Below are positions 59,916-60,000 of a stretch of DNA of 60,000 nucleotides, piece by piece. The first letter of the stretch is position 1; every line of letters starts with the position of its first letter. The notes beneath the pieces are model-generated. The model saw only the letters and a program-made list of their open reading frames with translations, did no database searches and was not told the origin of the DNA. The stretch covers positions 55,590,984 to 55,650,983 of the forward strand of contig NC_088300.1 in the NCBI RefSeq assembly GCF_032854445.1, read 5' to 3'. The translations under genes and the position numbers were made by a program. This DNA comes from Liolophura sinensis. Lineage: Eukaryota; Mollusca; Polyplacophora; Chitonida; Chitonidae.

Positions 59916-60000
59916 GGCCTTGATGACAATAAGTTGTCGACGTGGGGCTTCTTTGCGCAGTCAAACCTTCGTTGAAGATCACATTTACTGGTATGTTGTC

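Overview
The window looks like a piece of a spiralian, most probably molluscan, nuclear genome. The reasons are intron-containing genes with GT-AG splice sites, very low gene density, and several tRNA-derived SINEs whose tails (GGCGTTAAACACCAATCAAATAAA-type and TTAAACCCC + CACT repeats) I recognise as typical of mollusc genomes. The species cannot be fixed from the sequence. No bacterial, phage, CRISPR or viral gene was seen.

The best-supported gene is a three-exon EMX (empty spiracles) homeobox gene on the + strand, join(38551..39196, 42541..42710, 45152..45373), 345 codons plus stop. Both introns have GT-AG ends. The second interrupts the homeodomain between residues Q44 and V45, as in other EMX genes. 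The protein has an N-terminal octapeptide (FTIDSLIGK), a YHW motif before the homeodomain, a homeodomain with the contact residues W48/F49/Q50/N51/R53, the EMX-type SHHVTRW motif after it, and an acidic C-terminus.

The left edge holds the last coding exon (385..858) of a second + strand gene that begins outside the window. Its product ends in a long Q-rich LNQQQQ-repeat tract and a GQVPQ repeat. A likely 3' UTR follows, ending near an AATAAA at 2992. Between the two genes lie about 35 kb with no convincing gene. This stretch has one possible signal-peptide first exon at 3150 and two weaker candidate exons at 7953 and 10808. After EMX, the last 14.6 kb also lack a recognisable gene.

The gene-poor DNA has three components. 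(1) Mobile-element remains: at least six tRNA-derived SINE bodies and several tails, two insertions having clear 12-13 bp target-site duplications, and two copies of a short MITE family with GGCCGATTCCA-type inverted ends. (2) About ten mostly degenerate minisatellite arrays with different units (35, 36, 48 and 72 bp, and roughly 45-65 bp); a SINE sits inside the 35-bp array. (3) Blocks of non-repetitive, base-balanced sequence rich in TAATTA/ATTA cores, in EMX intron 1, around the promoter and across the flanking deserts. Gene deserts of this kind around a developmental transcription factor commonly carry cis-regulatory elements, so these blocks are candidate enhancers. That is inference and needs cross-species alignment.

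I found no clear evidence for a new biological system. The most useful leads are the EMX regulatory landscape, a possible unrecognised small secreted-protein gene at the left, and the nested repeat structure around 51-52.5 kb.
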